DNA of 64,000 nt from a bacterium (GTDB lineage Bacteria; Electryoneota; RPQS01): the NCBI GenBank assembly GCA_036504735.1, contig DASXUQ010000019.1, positions 1 to 64,000 on the forward strand, given 5' to 3'. A model generated the notes under the pieces. That model saw only the letters and a program-made list of their open reading frames with translations. It had not been told where the DNA came from and did no database searches. Positions 1-8,574 of this stretch are shown here, one piece after another. Positions within the stretch are counted from its first letter, which is position 1, and each line of letters starts with the position of its first letter. The translations under genes were made by a program, and so were the position numbers.

Positions 1-4
1 CTCC

Positions 5-631
5 ATGAAACGCACAGTTGCTGTCATCGCTGCCCTCGCCGTCATTGGCCTCTTGCTTGGCGGTTGTGCTTCTCCGGAACAACGCGCCCAGAAGCTGTTT
101 GACCAAGGGAAGTACGAAGAAGTGCTGGCAAAGTATCCGACAACTCCCGTTGCCACGCAGGCAAAGGATAAGGTGGCGGAAAGGCTCTTCAATGAAGGCA
201 AGTATGACGACGTCGTGAAGACCTATGGCCAGACATCCTTCGGACCCAAGGCTCAGACCGCAATGGACGATGCTGCGGCCAAGAAGATGCTCGATGCCAA
301 GGATTTCAACGGTGTCCTCACCCGCTACCCGAATTCCCAGGCCGCCGCTCAGGCGCGCAACGCTCTGGCAGACCAGCTCTATGCAGACAAGAAGAACTGG
401 GACGAACTGATCAACAAGTACCCGAATACCCCGGCAGCCATGAAGGCGAAAAACGAGTTGGCGAAGACCCAGTTTGATAAGATCATGAAGATGCACACGA
501 AGAACACTGTCAAAGCTAAGGCGCTTAGCGATTTCGTAGGAAACCCGAAGTTCACTGGTACGCAGTCCGTTGTTGACGCGCAGGCTGAAATCGCGCGGAT
601 CAACGCTAAGGCACCCGCTAAGAAGAAGTAA
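5..631 (+). CDS. Lipoprotein with TPR-like helical repeats
   Basis: 208 aa. The N-terminus is a lipoprotein signal with the lipobox L-G-G-C near residue 21, so the mature protein should be lipid-anchored in the cell envelope. The body repeats a short unit of the type 'A..LF..GKYEEVL..YP.T..A..A' at least four times (about residues 28-150), which resembles TPR/BamD or YbgF-type helical repeats used for protein contacts. The tail is lysine/alanine rich. The start is only four bases inside the window, so its ribosome binding site cannot be seen, but the signal peptide fits this start. The exact family is not recognised. Confidence 0.8.
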   Translation: MKRTVAVIAALAVIGLLLGGCASPEQRAQKLFDQGKYEEVLAKYPTTPVATQAKDKVAERLFNEGKYDDVVKTYGQTSFGPKAQTAMDDAAAKKMLDAKDFNGVLTRYPNSQAAAQARNALADQLYADKKNWDELINKYPNTPAAMKAKNELAKTQFDKIMKMHTKNTVKAKALSDFVGNPKFTGTQSVVDAQAEIARINAKAPAKKK

Positions 632-715
632 GACAAACTCTTCAGATTGAGGCACGGCGGTCCTGCTGAGCCGCAACCGGGGGTATCTTCTCGCCATGAC
701 CGATTGCCCAACGCA

Positions 716-999
716 TTTGTGCCATGCGCACCGGCCTTCTTCCTGACCGTTATCCTCGGCGCGACAGATTCCGTCGCGCCGAGGGCTTTGCTCCCACCGC
801 GATTGGTCTAGCCTTAACTCTGATCCATCTGATCGACATCCCGGTAACGAATGCCTCAGTAAATCCTGCACGCAGCACGGCAACCGCGTTGTTTGTAGGA
901 GACTGGGCACTGAGTCAGTTATGGCTGTTCTGGCTGGCACCAATTGTCGGTGCGATTCTGGCCGGCGCTCTTTATCGTTGGTTTAGCGCAGAGAAATAG
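716..999 (+). pseudogene. aqpZ: Aquaporin Z C-terminal remnant, frameshifted
   Basis: The stretch from about 770 encodes [16 protein letters not shown], then SVNPARST (the second aquaporin NPA box), then [21 protein letters not shown], a clear match to the last third of AqpZ-type water channels. Upstream, in another frame from 734, the sequence reads [16 protein letters not shown], which is the preceding aquaporin segment; the join needs a frameshift around 778-786. The first two thirds, including the first NPA box, are absent because the lipoprotein gene ends only 90 bp upstream. No functional channel can be made from this. Any start codon in the open frame is fortuitous. Confidence 0.85.
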
Positions 1000-1059
1000 G
1001 CAAGTCTCAATGGGCAGTTCCACGTCAGCAGTCTCCCCAAAATAGGATCGGTTTTCAGT

Positions 1060-3930
1060 ATGCACCGCAGATCACTCCGTATAGCCCTCATCATCGTGCT
1101 CTTAGTAGCGTCATATGCGGTTATCGGCTTCTTCGTGACGCCCGGAATTGTCAAGTCAAAGGCCATAGAGATGTTGTCGCAGTATACAGGGCAGCGGGTG
1201 GCGATTCACGAGGTGAAGATTAATCCGTTTGCCTTGTCGGTGACTATTCGAGGTTTCTCTGTTCCTGATTCCAGCGGTGCACGTTGCCTGGGATTCGAAG
1301 AAATGTACCTCAACTTCAAGGCATCTTCACTCGTGCGTCGGGCGTATACCTTTGGCGAGTTCCGAGTTACTAAGCCATTTGTCCGCTTTGCCATCCGCAA
1401 AGGTGGACAAGCGAATCTGAGTGAGCTGATGCCGCGGACCCAGCCACCCGATACGATCAAGTCAACACCGAAGCGGGAGTTGCCTCGACTGATTCTGGAG
1501 AATCTTGCCATTGAGAAGGGACAGGCCGTATTTGAAGACGACAATCGGGCGGTTCCGTTCGTGGCGCAATTTGATTCGCTCGGTTTCTCGCTACGGGATT
1601 TTACGACGCTGCCGCGTAAAGAAGGGCTCTATGAATTTGAAGCCAGTACGAATCACGGCGAGGTCATGCACTGGCGCGGCAACGTAGCCGTTTCGCCGCT
1701 GCGCTCCGCCGGTCATCTCGCATTGTCCGGGATTGAAGCGCATACCCTCTGGTCTTATGTGCAGGACCGACTTAAGTTTGATGTCCCGAGCGGCAAGATC
1801 GGTCTTTCCGCCGACTACGTTGTGGATTACTCTTCGGATTCGCTGGCATACCAGGTCCATAACGGCGAGTTCTCGTTATCGGATCTGACGATTGCCGACA
1901 AGGCCTCGCGATCCACGCCGTTTCAAATGGGCAGTTTCGACATAAAGAACGTGGACGTTGATCCACAACACCGGCTTGTGCAAATCGGGCTGATTCATTC
2001 CGAGAAATGCGCCGTGCAGACTACGGTAGATTCACTGGGCAATACCAGTCTGGCAGATTTGCTCACGCTCAAAGGAGCGGAGACCACACCGGCCGCTCCG
2101 ACGGATTCTACCGCTCCGTGGGTCGTGGATATTCAGCGCATCGAAGTCAAGGATTACTCTGCTCACATCACCGACCTTTCCACAGATCCATCGGCAAACT
2201 GGGTGATCGAACCTATCGCCCTCACAGTGGACAGCGTGAGTATCGGCCGTCCGTCTCAGGTGGCGCTGTCTCTACAGGCCGGAATCAATCATTCGGGAAA
2301 TGTCACCCTCGCGGGTACCTTGGGATTGAATCCAATCACAGCGGACTTGACATTGTCCGCGGAGACCATTCCGCTTGCCGATTGTCAGCCATATTTGAGT
2401 CGCTATGCGAAACTGGATCTGAAGAGTGGCACACTTTCTTCATCCGGTCAGATTCACTATTTGCGTCGTGATACCGTCAACGTGATAGACTTCACGGGCG
2501 ATGTCTCATCGGCGTCATTGCGAACGATAGATCGTGTGGCACAGCAGGATTTCCTGAGGTGGTCGAAACTCGAACTGAAGCAAGTGGATTATCACAGCGA
2601 GCCGCCGTCGCTGCATATCCGTGAGATTGCGTTGCAAAGCCCCTATGTCCGCTATGCGATCGCGGCCGACCGCTCTACGAATCTTCAGAGTATTATGACA
2701 GCCCCCGCCGATAGCGACACAGTTCAGACGCAGCCCAGTACAAGCGTAACCGTAGGATCGGTACAAGTTTCGAACGGCTCGCTCAATTTTACCGATCTGA
2801 CGCTTACGCCGGGATTTACCATCAGCATTGAGAGTTTGAACGGTGCCATCAAGGGACTCTCATCGGAACAATTGGCGCGGGCGGATGTTGCCTTGCAGGG
2901 CAAGGTGGACAAGTACGCACCCGTGGAAATCGAGGGACAAGTCAATCCGCTCAGCGGGGAGGCCTTTACCGACATCACGATGAAGTTCCACGGCATCGAG
3001 TTGACCACGTTCACACCCTACGCGGGCAAGTATGCCGGTTATCGCATCGACAAGGGAAAGCTGTCCCTTGACTTGCACTACAAGCTGTCCAAGAGTTCTT
3101 TGGATGCGACGAACCATGTGGTCATGGATCAACTCACGCTCGGCGAGCGGGTGGACGGACCCGATGTTACCAAGTTGCCGGTCAGGCTGGCTATCGCCCT
3201 GCTCAAAGATCGTCATGGCGTGATTGATCTCGACATACCGGTGTCGGGCGATCTGAACGATCCGAAATTCAAGGTTATGCCGCTGATTGTGAAAATCCTT
3301 CTCAACCTGGCGACGAAAGCGGTGACGGCGCCGTTTGCATTGATCGGCAGCCTGTTCGGCGGAGGCGAGGACCTCAGTTCGGTCAACTTCTTACCGGGTG
3401 TGGACTCCCTCGATGCGACCCAATTGCCGAAGCTTGCGAGTGTTGCCAAAGCGCTGACGGAGCGGCCGCAACTGCTTCTGGATATTCGCGGGACGGCTTC
3501 CGATTCCGCCGACCGCCGCGCCATCGCCGTCAGCTCCATTTTGAAACAGGTGCGTGGCGAAGAAACATCTGTGGAAGAGAAACCGCTCTCCGTTTTGGAG
3601 CAGTCGAAAGTGAAAGCGCTTTATGTGGATCGTTTCAAGATGTCGCCCGACAGTCTCATTGCGCCCTTGGATTCATCCGGAAAGAAACGCGACAAACAGG
3701 AATACAAGTTGGCGGTAACGATTGCGGCTTTGCAGAGAATCATTGCCGAATACGACGTTCCCGAAGATAATCTTCGCGATCTGGCGCGCCGTCGCGCTTC
3801 GGCCATCAAGGGGTATTTGATCCACCAGGGGAGCATCGAGGATGCGCGCCTGATGCTTCAGGATGTAGAAATCAAGGCGCAAGCACAGGACGGACGAATT
3901 TCTCTGCCGCTGGTGCTGAATGCGCGGTGA
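1060..3930 (+). CDS. DUF748/AsmA-like envelope protein
   Basis: 956 aa. One N-terminal membrane helix (about residues 7-28, ALIIVLLVASYAVIGFF) is followed by a long, beta-rich periplasmic region. The start 'F-V-T-P-x-I-V-K ... G-R/Q-V-A-I-H-E-V-K-I-N-P-F' with 'G-F-S-V-P-D' is characteristic of DUF748 proteins, distant relatives of AsmA/TamB/YhdP that span the periplasm and are linked to lipid or outer-membrane protein transport. The C-terminal quarter (VNFLPGVDSL... LLLDIRGTASDSADRRAIA) carries the OmpA-like segment usual in DUF748 proteins. Full length for the family. An AGGA 11 bases upstream may serve as ribosome binding site. It stands alone, with no obvious operon partner. Confidence 0.85.
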   Translation: MHRRSLRIALIIVLLVASYAVIGFFVTPGIVKSKAIEMLSQYTGQRVAIHEVKINPFALSVTIRGFSVPDSSGARCLGFEEMYLNFKASSLVRRAYTFGEFRVTKPFVRFAIRKGGQANLSELMPRTQPPDTIKSTPKRELPRLILENLAIEKGQAVFEDDNRAVPFVAQFDSLGFSLRDFTTLPRKEGLYEFEASTNHGEVMHWRGNVAVSPLRSAGHLALSGIEAHTLWSYVQDRLKFDVPSGKIGLSADYVVDYSSDSLAYQVHNGEFSLSDLTIADKASRSTPFQMGSFDIKNVDVDPQHRLVQIGLIHSEKCAVQTTVDSLGNTSLADLLTLKGAETTPAAPTDSTAPWVVDIQRIEVKDYSAHITDLSTDPSANWVIEPIALTVDSVSIGRPSQVALSLQAGINHSGNVTLAGTLGLNPITADLTLSAETIPLADCQPYLSRYAKLDLKSGTLSSSGQIHYLRRDTVNVIDFTGDVSSASLRTIDRVAQQDFLRWSKLELKQVDYHSEPPSLHIREIALQSPYVRYAIAADRSTNLQSIMTAPADSDTVQTQPSTSVTVGSVQVSNGSLNFTDLTLTPGFTISIESLNGAIKGLSSEQLARADVALQGKVDKYAPVEIEGQVNPLSGEAFTDITMKFHGIELTTFTPYAGKYAGYRIDKGKLSLDLHYKLSKSSLDATNHVVMDQLTLGERVDGPDVTKLPVRLAIALLKDRHGVIDLDIPVSGDLNDPKFKVMPLIVKILLNLATKAVTAPFALIGSLFGGGEDLSSVNFLPGVDSLDATQLPKLASVAKALTERPQLLLDIRGTASDSADRRAIAVSSILKQVRGEETSVEEKPLSVLEQSKVKALYVDRFKMSPDSLIAPLDSSGKKRDKQEYKLAVTIAALQRIIAEYDVPEDNLRDLARRRASAIKGYLIHQGSIEDARLMLQDVEIKAQAQDGRISLPLVLNAR

Positions 3931-4225
3931 GTTGCTGACCGCGAGTCATGCTCTTGACATTGTCAGGTGATTTGTGTAGTTTGAAAACGCACAGTGCGCA
4001 GGGTTTCCCTTCGATCTGCATCATAGAAAAGCGAGTCTTGGCCCCGTGATTAGTGCCCTGATTCGCTTTCTCGTTTTGGAGGTCCATTTGCATCGCTGCG
4101 CGTTCAAAGTTAATGCAATCAATTAGTTCCAAAGTCCGGCCGGTTCGAATCCCGCATCGGGTGAACCGGGGTCATGGTAAGTTGGTTCACGGGCGCGGGC
4201 GAAAAATCCATAGAGGAGCAAACGC
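3931..4225. other. Intergenic region upstream of the OmpA gene
   Basis: No gene is supported here. The notable element is a perfect 7-bp inverted repeat (4140-4146 with 4163-4169) enclosing a second 4-bp stem with a 3-base loop. The motif GGTTCGAATCC inside it resembles a tRNA T-arm, but no other tRNA arms can be folded around it. It would lie in the 5' leader of the OmpA-family gene. Confidence 0.5.
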
Positions 4226-5668
4226 ATGAAAGCAAGTTTACGTGTTCTGTTCGGTCTGGCGCTGGTGCTGGCCACGGTATTGCCTGCTACTGCTCAGTAC
4301 AAGGACATGGGATTCATGGGAGGAGTAGAGGGCGGCATAGTGTACGATAACAACAGCGACGCGGACGCAAGACCCGGATTACACGAGCGCGCCAGTATAG
4401 CCTGTCCGCTTTCGAATCCGTTTCAACTTGAACTCGGTTGGGGACTCGGAGCGCTGCTCGGCAAGGACATGCGCACGGAGTTGATTCCGATCGACCTGCG
4501 GCTGCGCTTCTGTCCGGTTCATTCCGCGCGGATGATCCCTTTCCTCTATGGCGGCTTTGGCGCGCTACACTTTGATAACTCTAAGTCTCCGGCTGTGACG
4601 CGCGCCGGGACCAAATATCGCGGTTGGACCGGCGTGGCGCCGGCGGGCTTAGGTTTGGAATACCTGATTGACAAAGACTGGTCTCTCGAAGTGCGTGGGG
4701 GCTTCAATCAATCCCTGAGCAAGGATCTTAATACCAATACAAAGACGACGACGCAGGACAGCTACTTCAGCGGTGTACTGGGGCTGCGCATACGATTGGG
4801 CGCGCCAAATCCTGATCCTGACGGTGATGGGTTGAACAACAAACTGGAAAAGCAACTGGGAACGAATCCGAAGAACCCCGACACGGACGGCGACGGACTT
4901 ACGGATGGTGATGAGTACCTGAAATATCACACCGACCCGCTGATCAAGGACACGGACACTGACGGCTTGACAGACGGCGATGAAGTGCTGAAGTACCACA
5001 CCGATCCCTTGAAGAAGGACACGGACGGAGACGGGCTGACGGATGGCGATGAAGTCCTGCAGTACAAGACAGATCCTCTGAAGGCTGACACCGACGGTGA
5101 CGGGCTGACCGACGGCGATGAAGTGCTGAAGTATCACACGGACCCGCTGAACAAGGATAGTGACGGCGACAAGTTGACCGACGGGGATGAGGTCTTAAAG
5201 TACCATACGGATCCGTTGAAGAAGGACACTGATGGTGGCACTGTAGACGACGGCACCGAAGTGGCGCGTGGGACCGATCCGCTGAATCCCGCCGATGACG
5301 TTCCGAAGATCGCGATCACCGAAGTCGGCAAGCCCATCGTGCTGGAAGGCATTGTCTTCAGAACCAACAGTGCGGAGATCCTCCCCGCCTCAGAGAAGAT
5401 CCTGAACGACGCCTATGAGACGCTGCGTGACAATCCCAAGATCGAAGTGGCGATCAACGGGTATACCGATGCCACGGGCAGCCGGGACAGGAATCTGAAG
5501 CTATCCGAGGCTCGCGCCAATTCCGTAAAGCAGTGGCTGGTTAAGAAAGGCATTGACGAAAAACGGATGACCACCAGGGGCTTCGGACCGGAGAATCCCA
5601 TAGGTGATAACAAGACTACCGAAGGCAAACAGAAGAATCGCCGCATCGAATTCGTGCGCACAAAATGA
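4226..5668 (+). CDS. OmpA-family protein with TSP3 calcium-binding repeats
   Basis: 480 aa. Signal peptide to about residue 23 (...VLPATAQ), then an outer-membrane beta-barrel-like domain to about residue 190. About residues 195-350 hold seven or so 18-residue thrombospondin-type-3 repeats (DTDGDGLTDGDEVLKYHTDP), which bind calcium in other proteins. The C-terminal OmpA peptidoglycan-binding domain spans about residues 360-478 and contains the NLKLSEARANSVKQWLVKKG and NRRIEF signatures. The protein should tie the outer membrane to the cell wall with a stiff, calcium-dependent linker. The start is supported by GAGGAG eight bases upstream. The repeats are also near-identical at DNA level (about 4870-5240). 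Confidence 0.93.
   Translation: MKASLRVLFGLALVLATVLPATAQYKDMGFMGGVEGGIVYDNNSDADARPGLHERASIACPLSNPFQLELGWGLGALLGKDMRTELIPIDLRLRFCPVHSARMIPFLYGGFGALHFDNSKSPAVTRAGTKYRGWTGVAPAGLGLEYLIDKDWSLEVRGGFNQSLSKDLNTNTKTTTQDSYFSGVLGLRIRLGAPNPDPDGDGLNNKLEKQLGTNPKNPDTDGDGLTDGDEYLKYHTDPLIKDTDTDGLTDGDEVLKYHTDPLKKDTDGDGLTDGDEVLQYKTDPLKADTDGDGLTDGDEVLKYHTDPLNKDSDGDKLTDGDEVLKYHTDPLKKDTDGGTVDDGTEVARGTDPLNPADDVPKIAITEVGKPIVLEGIVFRTNSAEILPASEKILNDAYETLRDNPKIEVAINGYTDATGSRDRNLKLSEARANSVKQWLVKKGIDEKRMTTRGFGPENPIGDNKTTEGKQKNRRIEFVRTK
4870..5240 (+). repeat. 54-bp tandem repeats encoding TSP3 units
   Basis: Within the OmpA-family gene the unit encoding D-T-D-G-D-G-L-T-D-G-D-E-V-L-K-Y-H-T-D-P-L-K-K recurs six to seven times with strong nucleotide identity. 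This is the kind of tract that changes copy number by slippage or recombination. Confidence 0.8.
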
Positions 5669-6013
5669 TTCGGGCACATTACAGGTAGCGGTTTCTTGCC
5701 ATTGTGTCAAGGATAAGCTATAGGGCATTTCGTTAGCAAGCAGGCTCTTCAGTAATGGGGAGCCTGCTACTTAGATAGTCCATCGTTCGGGGCGAGAGTT
5801 TGGTTGGATGATCGGTTCACTTCTGCTCGGCCCTATTCAGCGCCGAGCCGCAAGGCCACAGGCATTCGCATTGCCCAGTAATCACGTTGGCTATAGCTTG
5901 ATGGTGGCAGTACGGCACCTTCCGACGGCGCGAAGGCGTTTTGTCGAAATTGTCGCTAAACCGTCTCTCGCAGTCAGTAACATCTTGTTTTTCAATATGA
6001 TACAAATTTCTCT

Positions 6014-6054
6014 TAATCAGCGGGTTGTAGGTTCGAGTCCTACTGGGGGCACCA
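6014..6054 (+). repeat. tRNA-Thr-like 3' fragment (copy A)
   Basis: 41 bases reading as the 3' side of an anticodon stem, a variable region, a full T-arm (GTAGG TTCGAGT CCTAC) and a 3' acceptor strand ending in CCA. It matches copy B at 19727-19767 in 38 of 41 positions. No D-arm, anticodon loop or 5' acceptor strand able to pair lies upstream, so it is not a complete tRNA. Such partial tRNA 3' ends are typical scars of elements that integrate at tRNA genes, though no integrase is seen here. Confidence 0.7.
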
Positions 6055-6059
6055 ACCGT

Positions 6060-6092
6060 AAACGCCTGCAAGTCACAGACTTACAGGCGTTT
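6060..6092. terminator. Hairpin, terminator-family copy A
   Basis: 14-base arms (6060-6073 and 6079-6092) around CACAG, with one mismatch; arms begin AAACGCCTG. It follows the tRNA-like CCA end by five bases. Related hairpins lie at 19771, 24924 and 36370. Probably bidirectional because of A and T runs on its two sides. Confidence 0.7.
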
Positions 6093-6346
6093 CTGTTTAT
6101 GTGCATGGGAATGCACCAGTCGCTAATGAGAATAATCATTATCATGTCACCCAACTAAACACCTGCCTGTTTTAAACGATTTATTTTTATGGAACTTCCG
6201 AATTTCACACGGGTATCGTACGCGGATGCCGAACGCCTCCTTTCACTTTGAGCGCAAGCAGTTACGGGCTCCTTCTTGATGCAACTCACAGAAATTCTTC
6301 GCATATTGATGGTGAAAATCCCCTGCTTCTTTCTCTGGTTGCCTCT

Positions 6347-7024
6347 ATGCGCATTTTGCTGATCGAAGATGACAAAAAGATTGCTGCCACCGTGTCCAAG
6401 AGTCTGCGGGCAGAGAGTTTTGCTGTGGATGTGGCGGAAGATGGACTGCATGGCGAAGAGTTGGCGGCCAGCAGCGACTATGATGTCCTTATTCTGGACG
6501 TGATGATGCCACGGCAGGATGGCTGGCAGACATGCCGCAACCTTAGACGGGCGGGTGTGTTGACGCCGATCCTGATGCTCACCGCACTCGATGACGTCAG
6601 TGATAAGATCAAGGGACTGGATACGGGCGCCGATGACTATTTGACCAAGCCATTTCACTTCGGAGAATTGGTGGCGAGGCTGCGGTCACTGGTGCGTCGC
6701 AACAGCGCCACGAAAACGTCCGTGATCGAACTGTATGGCTTGAGTCTCGATCAGCAAAGACATTGTGCCCGCCGGGAAGGCACTGAGATACGGCTCTCCG
6801 CCAAAGAATTTGCCTTGTTGGAGTACTTTATGCTCCATCCGGATACGGTGCTTTCCCGTGAGCAGATCTCCGAGCATATATGGGACATGAACTTTGAGCC
6901 GCGCAGCAACGTCATCGAAGCTGCGGTGAAATTCCTCCGGCAGAAGATAGACAAAGGGTTTGACAAGCCGCTGATCCACACCGTGCGCGGCAGCGGCTAC
7001 ATCTTTGCGGAGCGCGAGCCATGA
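6347..7024 (+). CDS. OmpR/PhoB-family response regulator
   Basis: 225 aa. The receiver domain (1-115) has the acidic pocket E7-D8-D9, phospho-acceptor D51 (LILDVMMP), T79 and K101 (the K of TKPF). The C-terminal winged helix (about 128-222) has the transactivation and recognition features of the OmpR class, ending in VRGSGYIF. Closest in style to CusR/QseB regulators. I chose the ATG at 6347 because MRILLIEDD is the usual family start; the frame is open to 6248 but that extension has no family character. The gene overlaps the kinase by four bases (ATGA). The tripartite efflux genes downstream are plausible targets, but this is inference. Confidence 0.93.
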   Translation: MRILLIEDDKKIAATVSKSLRAESFAVDVAEDGLHGEELAASSDYDVLILDVMMPRQDGWQTCRNLRRAGVLTPILMLTALDDVSDKIKGLDTGADDYLTKPFHFGELVARLRSLVRRNSATKTSVIELYGLSLDQQRHCARREGTEIRLSAKEFALLEYFMLHPDTVLSREQISEHIWDMNFEPRSNVIEAAVKFLRQKIDKGFDKPLIHTVRGSGYIFAEREP

Positions 7025-8430
7025 ACGTTCATCTGCCAGCCCTTACGATCAAGGCCAAGCTGGTCATCGCCTACACGCTAGTATTCGGCCTGCTGATTTC
7101 CATCTTTGCTTTTGCCGTCTACCGCAGCACACGTGACGCCCGTTTGGCAAAACTGGACGCGCTGCTTCAGGCTCATGCCGGTAAACTCCTGACAGAGATT
7201 GAAGAAGACGTCAACGATCAGGAAGATCCGAAAGGGGCGTGGCTCAGAAGCCTTACTACGGAAGGTCTTGCGGGCGCACGTTTGCAATTATTACTGCCTT
7301 CCGGTCAGTTAGTGATGGCAGATAGTCTGTTGCAGCAGTCGCCGGACGATGCAGGGCCAAGGGCCTTTCACGGAGCGGTACAACGTGCCACGCTGCTGGT
7401 AGGCGGGCGGTATTACCGCGCCTTATGGCAGCCGGTGGAGATCGACGAAAAGGTGCCGTATGTGCTGGAACTGGCGGCTCCCATGCATGACCTGCTTGAG
7501 GAACTGGAGCATCTGCGGCTGCTTTTTGAGATCGCAATCCCTGTGGTCCTCCTGCTGACCGGACTGGCCGCGTATGGGATAACCCATGCGGCGTTCCGAC
7601 CCATTACCGAGATGACTGAGGCCGCTCGTCGGATCTCCGCCCAGAATCTGGATGCGAGGCTGGATCTGCCGCGAGCGCAGGATGAAGTTCGCCGGCTGGG
7701 CGAAACGCTGAATGACCTCATAGAGCGCCTTGAGTCCGCGTTTCACAGTCAGCGCCAATTTGTGGCGGATGCGTCTCATGAGATCCGCTCTCCACTGGCC
7801 GTGATCCGAACCGAACTCGAGCTTGCGCTGCGTGAAACGGAGAGCCCATCCATCCGCGAGAGCATTCGGATATCCTTAGGAGAGATTGACCGTCTGACCC
7901 GCATGTCGAGCCAGCTTCTCATGTTAGCGAGGCTGGACGCGAACCCTTCTGATCTACGAACAGAACCGGTGAGACTGGACGAACTGCTGGTGGAGTGCGT
8001 ACAGCGCACTATCTTCCTTGCAGAGCCGAAAGGTACGAAGATTGAAGTGTATGTTGAAGACGCCATCGAGATACGCGCGGACGGGGAGAAACTGAAGAGC
8101 GTCTTTCTGAACCTGCTGGACAACGCCGTGAAATATTCTACCGATCACGGTATGGTGAAGGTCTCGCTCCGGCTGGCTGGAATCCCATCAGGAACCGTTG
8201 AGGTCAGTGTGGACGACAACGGTCCGGGGATCGCCCACGCGGATCAGCCACGAATCTTTCAGCGCTTCTACCGCTGTGAGGCCCATCGCGGTCAGGGGGG
8301 CGGGTGCGGTCTCGGCCTGGCAATCGCTGCGCAGATCGTTCAGATGCATCGCGGCACGTTGACGGTCAAGAGTGAAGAGGGACGGGGTGCAACTTTCACC
8401 GTGACGCTGCCTGTTGATCCGCTGACCTGA
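7021..8430 (+). CDS. Sensor histidine kinase (CusS/QseC-like)
   Basis: 469 aa. First transmembrane helix about 14-34, periplasmic sensor about 35-167, second helix about 168-190, HAMP about 190-242, dimerisation and phosphotransfer domain with H253 in ADASHEIRSPL, then the ATPase domain with N-box NLLDNAVKYS, DDNGPGI and GGGCGLGLAI. It should autophosphorylate at H253 and pass phosphate to the regulator encoded just upstream. The periplasmic segment lacks an obvious His/Cys-rich metal site, so the stimulus is unknown. Stop is followed by a strong hairpin at 8455-8485. Confidence 0.94.
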   Translation: MNVHLPALTIKAKLVIAYTLVFGLLISIFAFAVYRSTRDARLAKLDALLQAHAGKLLTEIEEDVNDQEDPKGAWLRSLTTEGLAGARLQLLLPSGQLVMADSLLQQSPDDAGPRAFHGAVQRATLLVGGRYYRALWQPVEIDEKVPYVLELAAPMHDLLEELEHLRLLFEIAIPVVLLLTGLAAYGITHAAFRPITEMTEAARRISAQNLDARLDLPRAQDEVRRLGETLNDLIERLESAFHSQRQFVADASHEIRSPLAVIRTELELALRETESPSIRESIRISLGEIDRLTRMSSQLLMLARLDANPSDLRTEPVRLDELLVECVQRTIFLAEPKGTKIEVYVEDAIEIRADGEKLKSVFLNLLDNAVKYSTDHGMVKVSLRLAGIPSGTVEVSVDDNGPGIAHADQPRIFQRFYRCEAHRGQGGGCGLGLAIAAQIVQMHRGTLTVKSEEGRGATFTVTLPVDPLT

Positions 8431-8454
8431 CTTCTCTTTACCTGACTATGCACG

Positions 8455-8485
8455 ACGCCCGGTACTCTCCAGAGATCCCGGGCGT
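8455..8485 (+). terminator. Rho-independent terminator after the two-component pair
   Basis: Perfect 8-bp arms (8455-8462 and 8478-8485) followed by a short T run, 25 bases after the kinase stop codon. Confidence 0.8.
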
Positions 8486-8574
8486 TTTCACGTTCATTTC
8501 ATCTTAGAAGGCTATATTGAATCTTCTGGTGTGTTCGGCGGCATGCTCTACGTGAACCCCTCGGAAGGAAGTCT

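Larger units (their letters stand above)
5669..6346. other. Long intergenic region with a tRNA-like 3' end and hairpin
   Basis: No protein gene is supported. Open frames here come from the tRNA-like segment (one antisense frame reads APSRTRTYNPLIKR, a well-known artefact of tRNA genes) or lack codon logic. The region contains the tRNA 3' fragment at 6014-6054 and the hairpin at 6060-6092, listed separately. The final 150 bases precede the response-regulator gene and should hold its promoter. Confidence 0.6.

Noticed and set aside
4130-4172. tRNA remnant in the leader of the OmpA gene
   Set aside because: A T-arm-like GGTTCGAATCC is present but the T-stem has a mismatch and the surrounding bases form a different, perfect hairpin.
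6014-6054. A functional tRNA-Thr gene
   Set aside because: Only the 3' part is present in both copies; no D-arm or 5' acceptor strand can pair upstream.
5808-6158. Open frames on both strands around 5.8-6.1 kb
   Set aside because: They read through the tRNA-like 3' fragment and hairpin; the antisense peptide is the familiar tRNA artefact. No start site or family support.
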